Of a stretch of 30,308 bases of DNA, positions 17,183 through 26,160 are shown piece by piece; position 1 is the stretch's first letter, and each line of letters begins with the position of its first letter. The stretch lies in the NCBI GenBank assembly GCA_043772865.1, contig JAYVFU010000185.1, forward strand, positions 1-30,308, in the 5' to 3' direction. The position numbers and the translations under genes are program-made. The DNA comes from JACMMS01 sp043772865. GTDB taxonomy: Bacteria > Pseudomonadota > Gammaproteobacteria > Burkholderiales > Methylophilaceae. The notes below the pieces were generated by a model. That model made no database searches. It saw only the letters and a program-made list of their open reading frames with translations, and was not told where the DNA came from.

Positions 17183-18489
17183 AACAATATATCAAGCAAT
17201 CTCTTCGCAACGTTGCACGGGGAATTTTTGCACCTTATTTGAAATACTTACAAAGTAGTGCAAGCACTTGGAGCGGGTATACTAACGATGCACTTCAGCT
17301 TGCTCAAGTTATAGATTGCTCGTCAGAGGATTTGCAACGACCACAGCAACACCCAGAGAGAGTTGCAGAAGTGATTTCAGATCGTGTGTGTAATTGGTAT
17401 CTTCCGTCATTTGACAATCCGTTTTATGGTGGAATCATGACAATCTTAAGGTTAGCCGATTATTTGTATCGCACGCACGGAATCAAGCAGCGGTTTTTAA
17501 TTTGTGGCTCCGCACAGAAGGAAGAGGTAAAAGCAAATCTGATCCGTGCCTTTGATCGGCTTGCAAATGCAGAAGTCATTATCCTTGATTCGACTGAAGC
17601 TATAGTTAACATCCCCGCTTCAGATTATTCTGTTGCGACACTATGGACTACCGCTTACGTTTTGCTGGGTGTACAAAATACGGGTTATAAGTTCTACATG
17701 ATTCAGGATTTTGAGCCAGCTTTCTACCCTGCCGGCAGCACATATGCACAAGCAGAACTCAGCTACAAATTCGGCTTCTACGGTATTGCAAACACTCAGT
17801 CGATTAAAGAAATTTACGAGAATGATTATGGGGGAACTGCAGTTGTTTTGAACCCCAACATTGACCAGACTGTATTCCATTCTAAAACTGATGAGCGGTC
17901 TTTGACGACTAAAAGGATGTTCTACTACGCGCGACCAGGGACACCCCGCAACGGTTTTGAATTAGCCGCCGCAGCGTTAAAAAAGGTCAAGGCAAAACAT
18001 GGCGATCAAGTTGATATTGTCTGCGCTGGAGCAGGCTGGAACCCAGCAGATTTTGGTTTGAATGATGTGGTGCGTACTGTTGGCATGCTACCTTATGCTG
18101 AGACTGGTAATTTGTATCGTAGCTGCCATGTGGGCTTCGTCATGATGATGACCAAACACCCTTCTTATCTCCCTTTTGAATTAATGGCGTGCGGATCGCT
18201 TGTGGTTGCCAATCATAATGTAGCAAATACTTGGCTTTTAAAAGATGGTGAAAATTGTCTACTTTCTCCAGCAAGTGCCTCGTGCCTTGCTGAAACATTA
18301 TCATTTGCTTTAGATAATTACGATATTCTTGATAATATTAGAAAGCATGCTACACATACCATTCACAGTAATCATGCGGATTGGGATAAGGGGTTTGATG
18401 AGGTTTCCGCTTTCATGTTTCAGCTTAAGCTACCCACTGAACCAAACAAACTAATGACTTTTTTTGCTGCTAGAAAACTGACCCCTTAA
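17179..18489 (+). CDS. WsaF-like (GT-B) glycosyltransferase
   Basis: A 436-residue glycosyltransferase. The N-terminal half has the opening seen in WsaF-type rhamnosyltransferases (NWYLPSFDNPFYGGIMTIL, about residues 73-91) and YKFYMIQDFEPAFYPAGS. The C-terminal half is a Rossmann-like nucleotide-sugar domain (KRMFYYARPGTPRNGFEL, DIVCAGAGW) ending with PSYLPFELMACGSLVVAN, where the Glu of PFELMACG is the donor-ribose-binding residue usual for GT-B retaining enzymes. WsaF transfers beta-linked rhamnose in an S-layer glycan. The donor here is unknown. Its start overlaps the previous stop (ATGA), and the next gene begins within its own stop (TAATG). Confidence 0.85.
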   Translation: MKQYIKQSLRNVARGIFAPYLKYLQSSASTWSGYTNDALQLAQVIDCSSEDLQRPQQHPERVAEVISDRVCNWYLPSFDNPFYGGIMTILRLADYLYRTHGIKQRFLICGSAQKEEVKANLIRAFDRLANAEVIILDSTEAIVNIPASDYSVATLWTTAYVLLGVQNTGYKFYMIQDFEPAFYPAGSTYAQAELSYKFGFYGIANTQSIKEIYENDYGGTAVVLNPNIDQTVFHSKTDERSLTTKRMFYYARPGTPRNGFELAAAALKKVKAKHGDQVDIVCAGAGWNPADFGLNDVVRTVGMLPYAETGNLYRSCHVGFVMMMTKHPSYLPFELMACGSLVVANHNVANTWLLKDGENCLLSPASASCLAETLSFALDNYDILDNIRKHATHTIHSNHADWDKGFDEVSAFMFQLKLPTEPNKLMTFFAARKLTP

Positions 18490-20777
18490 TGATATTTTCA
18501 GTATTCAACACCAACAGAGAGCTAGACATTTTTGCGTGGGTAACATTTCTTCTAAGTGCCATTATTTGTGTTTTTGCCATATCTTATGTTGAGATGCAAA
18601 AAGAGCCTGCGGGTTTGCTTGTCTTGGATGTAACTAGTACGCAACCCGGAGTGTTAAAGGTTCTTTACACTAAAGATGGTGTGTTGACTGACCCTGGGTG
18701 GGAAGTAAATTTTCCGCAGGGCAAAGTGAGCCAATCCGCAAGTTTTCCGATAAGCGCCGGGCAATACGAGTTGATAGGTTTTAAACCACTAGTAGAGGCG
18801 GGCGGAAAGGTATCAATTAAAAATCTCAAAATCATTTCTGGCTCTGGTGTTAATGATATCAGTACGGACAACTTTGTTAGCATCAACCAACTTGATATAC
18901 TTAGTTCACAAACCGGTGAGAAAGTTATAGCACCAGCGCAAGATGCTAGCGATCCTTTTGGGGTCATTCCAAATCTCCAAAAGGTCGTTCCGGGGTTGCC
19001 TTTCGCCCTTCAATCCTTTTTATGGATAGCAGCAGGCAAGCTCATCTTGATTACTGTTTTTTTGATGCTCATGTATGGTTTAAGTGGCAGTTTGCCTTTC
19101 GCACGAGGCTTGCCGAATAAACCAAGGCCGGAACCTGGTCGCTCCCAATGGTTGGGTTTTCTCGCTATTGGGCTGATCGTCCTCTACCTACGCAATGCGC
19201 ACTCCATTTTTGTACCCGTGCTATATGCAGAAGATGGTTTCTGGAGTGCGGGAATTATTAATCATGGCTTTTTCTACATGCTCTTTAATGCTAGGCCTGA
19301 CTATTTCGTTTTTGGGAACGTACTGTTAATTGCATTGGCGCAACTAACGAATGCTATTTTTTTTGGTTACAATTTAACCTATTTGCCACACTTCGTTTCA
19401 TTATATTCCATATTGTTTTACGCGACATTGGCAGTTGCCCCCATTGTTCTTTTACGGGGCGTTCTGTGCATCGAAGCTCGCTTAATACTGTGGTTACTAG
19501 TGTTATTGATACCACTTGGTGACAGTTCATACGAAATGTTGGGGCGGTTAAATAACATAGGTTATGCTTTTCTGTTTGTCACATACTGTCTGCTTATCTG
19601 GCGCCGACATTTTTTGCAAAGTGCTTTGCGTAAACAAATTATTGTAGTCGATTTAGCTCTTTTTATATGTGCCAATACCAATCCGCTATGCTATCCGATC
19701 ATTGCGATCGCTTTAGGTTACGATGCATTGCATAACTGGTTAGTAAATGGCCGCCCTCGTGTGCACTTTTGGCTAAAAGAATACATGAAGTCTTTTAGCA
19801 CTCGAAGTGCAATTGTACTTTTGATTATGCTATTTCTAATGGGGCTCTGGATTTTAGTGCGAGAATTAAGAGGGGTATCGCCACTGGCTGGAGAAATTGT
19901 TTTACGGAATGTTCCTGAAATGATTGTCGCAAGATCGTTCTTATATCCAATCATTTTTCCGTTTTATACTAACTTAAATAACATGGCAAGTAGCTTATTG
20001 CTAATTATTGTTATCGTAACTGTATTTTTGCTAGCTAAAGGCTTACTGCGTGAAAGATTTATACTTATCAGTGCCACAGTCGTTCTTGTAGCATGTACTG
20101 CGATCACCCTTCTGTCTCGCCCAGGACTTATAGGAATTATGGGTGATTATATAACCAGTTTCCCCGATAGATATTTCTACGGGCTTAATTTACTTTTTTA
20201 CTTGGTGTTTGTTTCAGCATTAGCAGCCAGTTTTGGAACAGACAGAAACAGTTGGAGGAGGATTAGCGCTAACACCCTGGCAGGAGGAATTATTGCGTTG
20301 TATGTCGGCAGCACTACATTTATGTTTGAATACTCCAAACCGCGATTTGTTCATCTGCCAGAAACGACTTTTCGAGAAGAAGTAAGAAAAGCCTATATCG
20401 AGGGGAGACTAGGTCCAGATAGGAAGGGATATAACGTTGCTTTGCATCCCCAACCGTTGTTTACTGACTTTCCCGCAAATTATGTTATCGCAACTGCTTT
20501 GGGTGTGCGATTTCCGCCATCTATGCAAATGGCACGTACATCTGAGATGCCAATGAAGCTTTCTGAAGCTGCACACAACTATGAAAGGAAAATAGTTTAT
20601 CAAAAAGCTGCTGGTCGGTTACGGGAGGATGGTTTGTTTTTTGTTTCCGGAGGAAGCCGCTCGTGGATTCCGAATGGCAATTGGCTCATACAGAACAATA
20701 TGTCACCAGCGGATGTGATAGAGATTAGTCACGAAGAATTTTCTGCTATTCCAGACAGTGGCATGCCAGTTAAATAG
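18489..20777 (+). CDS. Large polytopic membrane protein, possible GT-C glycosyltransferase
   Basis: I do not recognise this 762-residue protein as a named family. It has one membrane segment near the N-terminus (~14-34), then a soluble, beta-rich ~130-residue domain outside the membrane, then roughly ten or more membrane segments from ~180 to ~605, and a soluble C-terminal ~150 residues. An acidic motif, EDGFW (Glu248-Asp249), sits at the start of the first loop after a membrane segment. This is where GT-C enzymes, which use polyprenyl-phosphate sugars on the periplasmic side, keep their catalytic Asp/Glu. GDSSYEMLGRLNN is another loop motif. Overlap with the upstream glycosyltransferase (TAATG) supports a glycan role. 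A polymerase or ligase is the main alternative. Confidence 0.6.
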   Translation: MIFSVFNTNRELDIFAWVTFLLSAIICVFAISYVEMQKEPAGLLVLDVTSTQPGVLKVLYTKDGVLTDPGWEVNFPQGKVSQSASFPISAGQYELIGFKPLVEAGGKVSIKNLKIISGSGVNDISTDNFVSINQLDILSSQTGEKVIAPAQDASDPFGVIPNLQKVVPGLPFALQSFLWIAAGKLILITVFLMLMYGLSGSLPFARGLPNKPRPEPGRSQWLGFLAIGLIVLYLRNAHSIFVPVLYAEDGFWSAGIINHGFFYMLFNARPDYFVFGNVLLIALAQLTNAIFFGYNLTYLPHFVSLYSILFYATLAVAPIVLLRGVLCIEARLILWLLVLLIPLGDSSYEMLGRLNNIGYAFLFVTYCLLIWRRHFLQSALRKQIIVVDLALFICANTNPLCYPIIAIALGYDALHNWLVNGRPRVHFWLKEYMKSFSTRSAIVLLIMLFLMGLWILVRELRGVSPLAGEIVLRNVPEMIVARSFLYPIIFPFYTNLNNMASSLLLIIVIVTVFLLAKGLLRERFILISATVVLVACTAITLLSRPGLIGIMGDYITSFPDRYFYGLNLLFYLVFVSALAASFGTDRNSWRRISANTLAGGIIALYVGSTTFMFEYSKPRFVHLPETTFREEVRKAYIEGRLGPDRKGYNVALHPQPLFTDFPANYVIATALGVRFPPSMQMARTSEMPMKLSEAAHNYERKIVYQKAAGRLREDGLFFVSGGSRSWIPNGNWLIQNNMSPADVIEISHEEFSAIPDSGMPVK

Positions 20778-20817
20778 ATCAAATGTTTACTTTTAATAAC
20801 TTTGCGTGAGATATAAA

Positions 20818-21843
20818 ATGAGTAATTTCCCCATTTTCCTATCCCTTGTACTGGTTGTTCGCAACCAGTCGGACGAGCTTCATTTAATTCTTGCTGACAT
20901 AGCCAATGCCATTGATAACCTTGTCAGCGATTATGAATTGATCATCGTTGACAATGCCTCTGAAGACAACAGCATTGCCACGCTCAAAAAACTTACCACT
21001 GAAGGTGGGCAACCTAATCTGCAAATATACGCACTAACCCAAGAAGTAGACTCGGATACTGCTTCTTGGGTGGGGTTAGAAAATGCATTGGGTGACTTTG
21101 TTGCGGTCATTGACCCTCTGGCAGAAGATATTGAATTTCTACAAGAAATGCTCCAAAAAGCTTTCAGTGGTGCCGATGTAGTTTTTGCTAACAATCAGCA
21201 AAAAGCCCCACAGAGCCATGCTTATCGAGTTTCATATGCCGTCTTTAATGGGCTCTACAAGCATTTTAATGGCATTCACCTCGCTAACGAGGCGCCTCAA
21301 TATCGCGTACTCAGTAAAAGAGTCGTCAATTTCATTCTTCAGCATCCTCAACCTGCAATGTCTTATCGTCATCTACCAGCTACAGGGGGATTTACGCGCG
21401 TCAATTTAAATTATAGCTCTGTCCCAAAACTATCGCATACCAAGCGTCTTGGCGAAAGTATCGACCGGGGTATGCGATTGCTGGTTTCGACCACCCGTGC
21501 GCCAATGCGTTTAGTCACATCGCTCTCATTATTTGGTGCTGTTACCAACCTGGTGTATTCGATCTATGTCATTGCCATTGGTTTGGTCAAGACAGATGTT
21601 GCCCCTGGCTGGGTCAGCCTTTCGCTGCAGCAGTCGGGTATGTTTTTCTTGATCTCGCTCGTTTTACTTGTGTTGGGTGAATACATCTTGCACATGGCCA
21701 GCCTATCTAACGAGGGGCCGCTTTATCACGTAGGGCAAGAGTTCACCAGTGCCCGTATGACCCGACGTGAAAAGTTGAATGTTGAAGAAGTAAGTGCCAA
21801 ACCGATAAATACACTAGGCACACGCCCTGAACGAATAGTCTGA
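20818..21843 (+). CDS. Membrane-anchored GT2 glycosyltransferase (GtrB/DPM-like)
   Basis: Start chosen at ATG 20818 (MSNFPIFLSLVLVV), giving 341 residues; a GTG at 20806 is possible. The N-terminal GT2 domain has ELIIVDNASEDNSIATL (about residues 39-55) and GDFVAVIDPLAEDIEFL. Here IDP replaces a clean DxD, so metal binding may be altered. Two membrane segments follow (about 240-265 and 276-300), the layout of GtrB/ArnC-type enzymes that put a sugar on undecaprenyl phosphate. A HVGQEFTSARMTR-type cytosolic tail ends the protein. It opens the cassette that runs to 27342. The stop overlaps the next start (TGATG at 21841-21845). Confidence 0.82.
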   Translation: MSNFPIFLSLVLVVRNQSDELHLILADIANAIDNLVSDYELIIVDNASEDNSIATLKKLTTEGGQPNLQIYALTQEVDSDTASWVGLENALGDFVAVIDPLAEDIEFLQEMLQKAFSGADVVFANNQQKAPQSHAYRVSYAVFNGLYKHFNGIHLANEAPQYRVLSKRVVNFILQHPQPAMSYRHLPATGGFTRVNLNYSSVPKLSHTKRLGESIDRGMRLLVSTTRAPMRLVTSLSLFGAVTNLVYSIYVIAIGLVKTDVAPGWVSLSLQQSGMFFLISLVLLVLGEYILHMASLSNEGPLYHVGQEFTSARMTRREKLNVEEVSAKPINTLGTRPERIV

Positions 21844-22967
21844 TGCTAGCTACAGATATAAATCAAGACGCCGTGATTATTGGCGGTGGGTTTTACGGCG
21901 CTGTTATTGCAATTTACTTAGCAAAGCAGCGTGGGCTAAAGCGTATTGTCTTAGTAGAGCGCGAGGCGGCACTACTTACACGCGCCTCTTACAATAATCA
22001 GGCACGTGTTCATAATGGCTATCATTATCCACGGAGCTTTACGACTGCATATCGAAGTCAGGTTAATCTACCCAAGTTCGTGCGTGATTGGCCCGATGCG
22101 GTAATGCAAAACTTCACCAAACTTTACGCGATTGCACGCCGTAATTCTAAGGTTACTGCCAAACAGTTTGATCGCTTTTGTCGAGAAATTGGCGCTAAGA
22201 TTGAACCAGCAGAACCATCGCTACGGAACTTATTTGAGCCGCGTCTGATTGAAGATGTTTTTCTAGTCGAAGAATATGCTTTTGATTCAACCAAGTTGGC
22301 CAATTGGGCGGCGAAAGAGTTACAAGATTGTGGTGTGCAGATTCGCCTACAAACAAGAGTAATGGCAATTTCAAAAGGGTCAAACCAAACTTTGCAGGTT
22401 GCATTAAAACCTGAAAACGGTTCTGAAGAATTGCTTACAAGCCGCTTCGTATTTAACTGTACGTATAGCGGGCTAAATCAACTTAAGGGTGAATTTCCTG
22501 GTACCCAAACTGGCCTTAAGCATGAGATTACTGAAATGGCATTAATTCAATCGCCGCCTGCACTTGCTGGCTTGGGTGTCACCGTTATGGATGGCCCTTT
22601 TTTCTCGATGATGCCGTTTCCCGCTCGTGGCTTGCATACGCTTTCCCATGTTCGTTATACGCCTCATACGCACTGGGACGACGAGCAAGGCATCGACCCT
22701 TACCAAAAGCTAAATCAGTACGAACGTGCAACGCGTGTCGATCGCATGTTAAGGGATGTAGGGCGCTATCTTCCTGCGGTGTTGGATGCTAAATATGTAG
22801 ACTCGTTATTTGAGATCAAAACCGTTCTGGTCAAGAATGAGGGTGATGACGGCAGGCCGATTTTGTTTGAGAAGCACGTGGAATTGCCGGGATGTTACTC
22901 CGTGCTGGGCGGGAAGATTGACAATATTTACGATGTACTGGAAAAATTAGATGCAGAAATACTTTAA
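21843..22967 (+). CDS. FAD-dependent oxidoreductase (DAO family)
   Basis: A 374-residue flavoprotein of the D-amino-acid-oxidase/glycerol-3-phosphate-dehydrogenase fold. The FAD-binding GGGFYGAVIAIYLAK lies at ~13-27, followed by IVLVEREAALLTRASYNNQA with the acidic ribose-binding Glu. RVHNGYHYPRS is like the active-site segment of DAO enzymes. The C-terminal LPGCYSVLGGKIDNIYDVLE closes the FAD site. The family oxidises CH-OH or CH-NH groups; the substrate here is unknown. Its position between a polyprenyl-phosphate glycosyltransferase, a GT-C-like protein and an SDR suggests oxidation of a sugar or lipid-linked sugar. It overlaps its neighbours on both sides (1 and 17 bases). Confidence 0.85.
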   Translation: MLATDINQDAVIIGGGFYGAVIAIYLAKQRGLKRIVLVEREAALLTRASYNNQARVHNGYHYPRSFTTAYRSQVNLPKFVRDWPDAVMQNFTKLYAIARRNSKVTAKQFDRFCREIGAKIEPAEPSLRNLFEPRLIEDVFLVEEYAFDSTKLANWAAKELQDCGVQIRLQTRVMAISKGSNQTLQVALKPENGSEELLTSRFVFNCTYSGLNQLKGEFPGTQTGLKHEITEMALIQSPPALAGLGVTVMDGPFFSMMPFPARGLHTLSHVRYTPHTHWDDEQGIDPYQKLNQYERATRVDRMLRDVGRYLPAVLDAKYVDSLFEIKTVLVKNEGDDGRPILFEKHVELPGCYSVLGGKIDNIYDVLEKLDAEIL

Positions 22968-24525
22968 AAATACCGTTCAAAGTCCCCTGTTTTTGGGTGT
23001 ATTTGCCTTAATTTTATTGCTTATCTTTTCTTTAAGTTTAAGGGAGCAGGATTTCAAAAGAGTAAATGGTGCTCAAAATTTGGAAGCAACATATCACATA
23101 CTACTGACAGTTACTGCGCTAAATGAAAGTTCGGCAGAAAACCATTGGTATCTACCCAGCGTATCTTTGGGTAGAGAAGCGGACAAAAACATCCCATGGG
23201 GCGCCACTGTTGCCACCATGACTGGCGACTATATTTATACAAGTTTTCCGCCACTTGGTTTTTTGGCTCCCTATTTTTGGTTTAAAGCGTTTGACTTAGA
23301 GCCATCAGTTAAAAACTTAGCTCGTTTTAATTTTTTCCTAGGTGGCGTAAGCGTATTCACTCTTTTTTTTCTATTGATAAGTCTACTTAAATTTAATGGG
23401 TATGGCCCATGGATTTCGGTGGGAGGAGCTCTCGTTGGTAGCGCCATAGGAATTTTTAGTCGTGAAGCTTTGCTGTCTCATGGAGTAATTTACTGGAGCC
23501 AAAGTCTGTACCAGATAATTCTGGTTTTTTCCCTCTACTTTATATTCAAGTGGTTAACTAGCGAAACAAAACTAAGCCGCCAACTTTGTTTAGCGGCAAT
23601 CATCGTTTTAGCTATTGTCGGAGCACTGACGGAATGGAGTGGTTACATATTCAATGGCGGTCTGATTTTAATCTTGTGGTTAAGCAGGCTAGATACGGTG
23701 CATTCAAAAGTTCTTGCGATATATATATTTATCGCAACCGCGATTGCAGGAATAATGACTGTTATGCACTTTAGTCTTGCTGTCGGTTTCGTGCCAGCAA
23801 CTGAGGCTTTTTTAGGTAGATTTTTGGCAAGAAATACTTCAATAGGTAACGTTAATGGACTGATTCAGGGTTATGGCCTTTCATATGGTCTATTTATTCT
23901 GACGTTATTATCAATACTTGCTCTATCCTATTTTGGTAACAGGCAACAGGCAACAGGTAACAGGCAACAGGCAACAGGCAACAGGCAACAGGCAACATTT
24001 TTCATATTCATCGCAGCGTGCATGCCACTGTTTGAGAATATCGTAATGCTTCAACATGCTACGCAATTTTCTTTTGACAGGCTGAAATTTATTTTTCCGG
24101 CCGCGTTAATATTGGCATTTTCATTTGCTCGATTCGAAACTAAGGGGCGAGCTATTTTATTTATCCTTATGTTAATTGCGAGTTATCAGGGTTACAAGAG
24201 CTACAAAACGGATATGAGTAGCTATTCATCATGGGGTTCTGTTGACTCCGAAAACAGACAACTTGTATCGAGAATCTCAGATAAGGTAGACATGAATTGC
24301 GCTGTATTCTCCTCCAATATAGGGGTGCGCGGTTATGCTAATTTACTTTTTCATCGTGGAATTTATGAATATAAATCTTTGCAAGAGACTTCAGAGCTTT
24401 TGGTAAAGCATAATGCTTGTGCTTCTGTTTATGTCGAGGGTACTTGGGCATTTACGGATCTACAAGAATATACAAAGGCAACCATTAGTTACCGCGATGG
24501 TTCTACGGACATTATCACAAAGTGA
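22951..24525 (+). CDS. GT-C-like polytopic membrane protein with in-frame heptanucleotide repeat
   Basis: A 524-residue membrane protein with an N-terminal membrane segment (~13-28), a periplasmic loop with acidic residues and 'PWGATVATMTGDYIYTSFPP', and about eight to ten further membrane segments. The general form resembles GT39/ArnT-like GT-C transferases that take a sugar from polyprenyl phosphate, but I cannot assign a subfamily. Residues ~329-349 read (G)NRQQAT three times, encoded by nine 7-base units. They lie in a short loop between two membrane segments. Because 7 is not a multiple of 3, loss or gain of one unit would shift the frame into stops at 24033 or 24044. As written, the gene is intact. 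It starts inside the FAD gene (17-base overlap). Confidence 0.75.
   Translation: MQKYFKNTVQSPLFLGVFALILLLIFSLSLREQDFKRVNGAQNLEATYHILLTVTALNESSAENHWYLPSVSLGREADKNIPWGATVATMTGDYIYTSFPPLGFLAPYFWFKAFDLEPSVKNLARFNFFLGGVSVFTLFFLLISLLKFNGYGPWISVGGALVGSAIGIFSREALLSHGVIYWSQSLYQIILVFSLYFIFKWLTSETKLSRQLCLAAIIVLAIVGALTEWSGYIFNGGLILILWLSRLDTVHSKVLAIYIFIATAIAGIMTVMHFSLAVGFVPATEAFLGRFLARNTSIGNVNGLIQGYGLSYGLFILTLLSILALSYFGNRQQATGNRQQATGNRQQATFFIFIAACMPLFENIVMLQHATQFSFDRLKFIFPAALILAFSFARFETKGRAILFILMLIASYQGYKSYKTDMSSYSSWGSVDSENRQLVSRISDKVDMNCAVFSSNIGVRGYANLLFHRGIYEYKSLQETSELLVKHNACASVYVEGTWAFTDLQEYTKATISYRDGSTDIITK
23935..23997 (+). repeat. Nine tandem copies of heptamer GGCAACA/GGTAACA (possible phase-variation tract)
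   Basis: Nine consecutive 7-base units fill 23935-23997. Units 1 and 4 read ggtaaca and the other seven ggcaaca. The tract is 63 bases long, so it is in frame now and adds 21 codons (three NRQQATG-type periods). No unit contains a stop in any frame. A net change of one or two units moves translation to a frame that stops within about 50 bases of the tract (TGA 24033-24035 or TAA 24044-24046). Confidence 0.97.
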
Positions 24526-24535
24526 AACTTTAACG

Positions 24536-25327
24536 ATGAATGCATTAATTGGATTTTCAGGATTTGTAGGAAGCACACTTCTTAAGCAAGCTACCTTTGA
24601 CATGCTATATCGATCGACTAATATCCTCGAAATTGAGGGTCAATCGTTCGATACAGTTGTATGCGCTGGTGCGCCCGCGCAGAAATGGATTGCCAATCAA
24701 GAGCCGGATGCGGATCGTCAAAAGATTGATGCCCTGATCGGACACCTGAAAACCGTCAAGTGCAAAACATTTATTTTGATTAGTACGGTCGATGTGTTCA
24801 AAAATACAATTGGGGTTGATGAAGAGGCGCCAGTCGAGGAGGCGGGACTTCACGCATATGGCTTGCATCGGCTTTTGCTTGAAAAGTTTGTCGAGAGCCA
24901 CTTTACTAACCACCTTATAGTGCGTCTGCCTGGACTCGTAGGCCCAGGACTTCGCAAGAATGTTATTTTTGATTTCTTGAACGACAACAATCTGCACTTT
25001 ATTGAAAACAGAGGTGTTTTCCAGTTCTACCCAATGGTTAACCTCTGGTATGACATTCAACTTGCACTCAACGCTGGCTTGAAGTTGGTTCACCTTACCG
25101 CAGAACCGATCAGCGTAGCTGAGGTTTCAAAGCAAGGCTTTGGCAAAATATTTGAACAGGTCTTACTTAGCACTCCGGCCACCTACGACATGCGAAGCTG
25201 CCACGCTCAAGTATTTGGAGCTACTGGGCATTACCAGTACAGCGCACGCGAAACGATTCAAGCTATTAGGGCATATGCACAATCTGAGCCGCTTGCAATC
25301 AAGAATGAACCGGGAGAAAAATCATGA
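24536..25327 (+). CDS. Short NAD(P)-dependent sugar epimerase/dehydrogenase (extended SDR-like)
   Basis: Start placed at ATG 24536 (MNALIGFSGFVGS), 263 residues; the frame is open upstream, but that part lies inside the previous gene. The N-terminal GFSGFVGS (residues 6-13) is the nucleotide-binding glycine loop, FILISTVDVF (79-88) supplies the catalytic Ser/Thr strand, and AYGLHR (107-112) the Tyr108. At the SDR catalytic YxxxK position, Arg112 replaces Lys. The protein is shorter than typical sugar epimerases (~310-340). It could be an epimerase, reductase or a degenerate member. The 10-base gap from the membrane protein and ATGA overlap with the isomerase gene place it in the same operon. 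It is a candidate partner for the FAD enzyme. Confidence 0.78.
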   Translation: MNALIGFSGFVGSTLLKQATFDMLYRSTNILEIEGQSFDTVVCAGAPAQKWIANQEPDADRQKIDALIGHLKTVKCKTFILISTVDVFKNTIGVDEEAPVEEAGLHAYGLHRLLLEKFVESHFTNHLIVRLPGLVGPGLRKNVIFDFLNDNNLHFIENRGVFQFYPMVNLWYDIQLALNAGLKLVHLTAEPISVAEVSKQGFGKIFEQVLLSTPATYDMRSCHAQVFGATGHYQYSARETIQAIRAYAQSEPLAIKNEPGEKS

Positions 25328-26160
25328 GACTAGCGATTTCTAATATTGCTTGGGATACTGCTGAAGATGAGACGATAGTCACTTTACTTGAGCGCTATGG
25401 AGTTGATGCAATTGATATTGCGCCAGGTAAATATTTTCCTGAACCTGCCAAGGCCACTGATGATGACATTGCTCGCGTTAAAAACTGGTGGGTTGAACGT
25501 GGTATCGAAATCACTGGCATGCAGGCGCTGCTGTTTGGTACAACAGGCTTAAATGTCTTTGGCTCAACAGAGTTACAAGGTGCGATGCTGCAGCATCTCA
25601 CCGCCGTGTGTCATATTGGCAGTGGATTGGGTGCAAAGAAACTGGTGTTTGGATCGCCAAAGAATCGAGATTGCTCAGGATTGACTAATCAAGAAACCAC
25701 GAATGTAGCAGTTTCTTTTTTTCGACGGCTTGGAGACATCGCTCAATCTTATGATGTTGCGATTTGCCTAGAACCCAACCCAACTTGCTATGGCGCTAAC
25801 TTTATGACCACTAGCAGTGAAACTGCACAGGCGGTGCGACTGATTGATCATTCAGCCATAAGGATGCAGTTTGATACAGGCGCGATCACTATTAACGGCG
25901 AGGATCCTATTTCAGTTCTGCAGGACTGCGCATCCCTTATTGGGCACATTCATGCTAGCGAGCCAGATTTGCTTCCTTTGGGTGACGGAGGAACTAACCA
26001 CCCAAAGATGGTTACAGCCCTTAAGCATTATTTGCCTAATCACGTGGTTTCTATCGAAATGCTGGCAACCAAGAATGAACCGCACAATGTATCTATTGAA
26101 CGTGCACTGAAGGTAGCGACTCACCACTACCGCAATAACGGAGTTGGGGCCAACGAATGA
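25324..26160 (+). CDS. Sugar phosphate isomerase/epimerase (xylose-isomerase-like TIM barrel)
   Basis: A 278-residue TIM-barrel protein of the AP-endonuclease-2/xylose-isomerase-like class. It carries the expected metal ligands in order: Glu in CLEPNPTCYG, Asp in MQFDTGAI, His in GHIHASEPDLLPLGDG and Glu in VSIEMLA. GVDAIDIAPGKYF near the N-terminus is also typical. Family members isomerise or epimerise ketoses and related sugars with a divalent metal. The substrate cannot be read from sequence. Translation overlaps on both sides (ATGA at 25324 with the SDR, ATGA at 26157 with the small transporter), so it belongs to the same glycan cassette rather than to central metabolism. Confidence 0.85.
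   Translation: MRLAISNIAWDTAEDETIVTLLERYGVDAIDIAPGKYFPEPAKATDDDIARVKNWWVERGIEITGMQALLFGTTGLNVFGSTELQGAMLQHLTAVCHIGSGLGAKKLVFGSPKNRDCSGLTNQETTNVAVSFFRRLGDIAQSYDVAICLEPNPTCYGANFMTTSSETAQAVRLIDHSAIRMQFDTGAITINGEDPISVLQDCASLIGHIHASEPDLLPLGDGGTNHPKMVTALKHYLPNHVVSIEMLATKNEPHNVSIERALKVATHHYRNNGVGANE

Noticed and set aside
23935..23997. CRISPR-like or satellite array
   Set aside because: The units are contiguous 7-mers with no spacers and lie wholly within a coding frame. This is a simple tandem repeat, not a CRISPR array.
24605..25093. 162-codon open frame on the minus strand, opposite the SDR gene
   Set aside because: The plus-strand SDR shows clear family motifs and operon overlaps. The antisense frame has no recognisable motif or start signal.
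25140..25343. 67-codon plus-strand frame at the SDR/isomerase junction
   Set aside because: It is a shifted frame over the end of the SDR gene, with no motif or ribosome-binding site.
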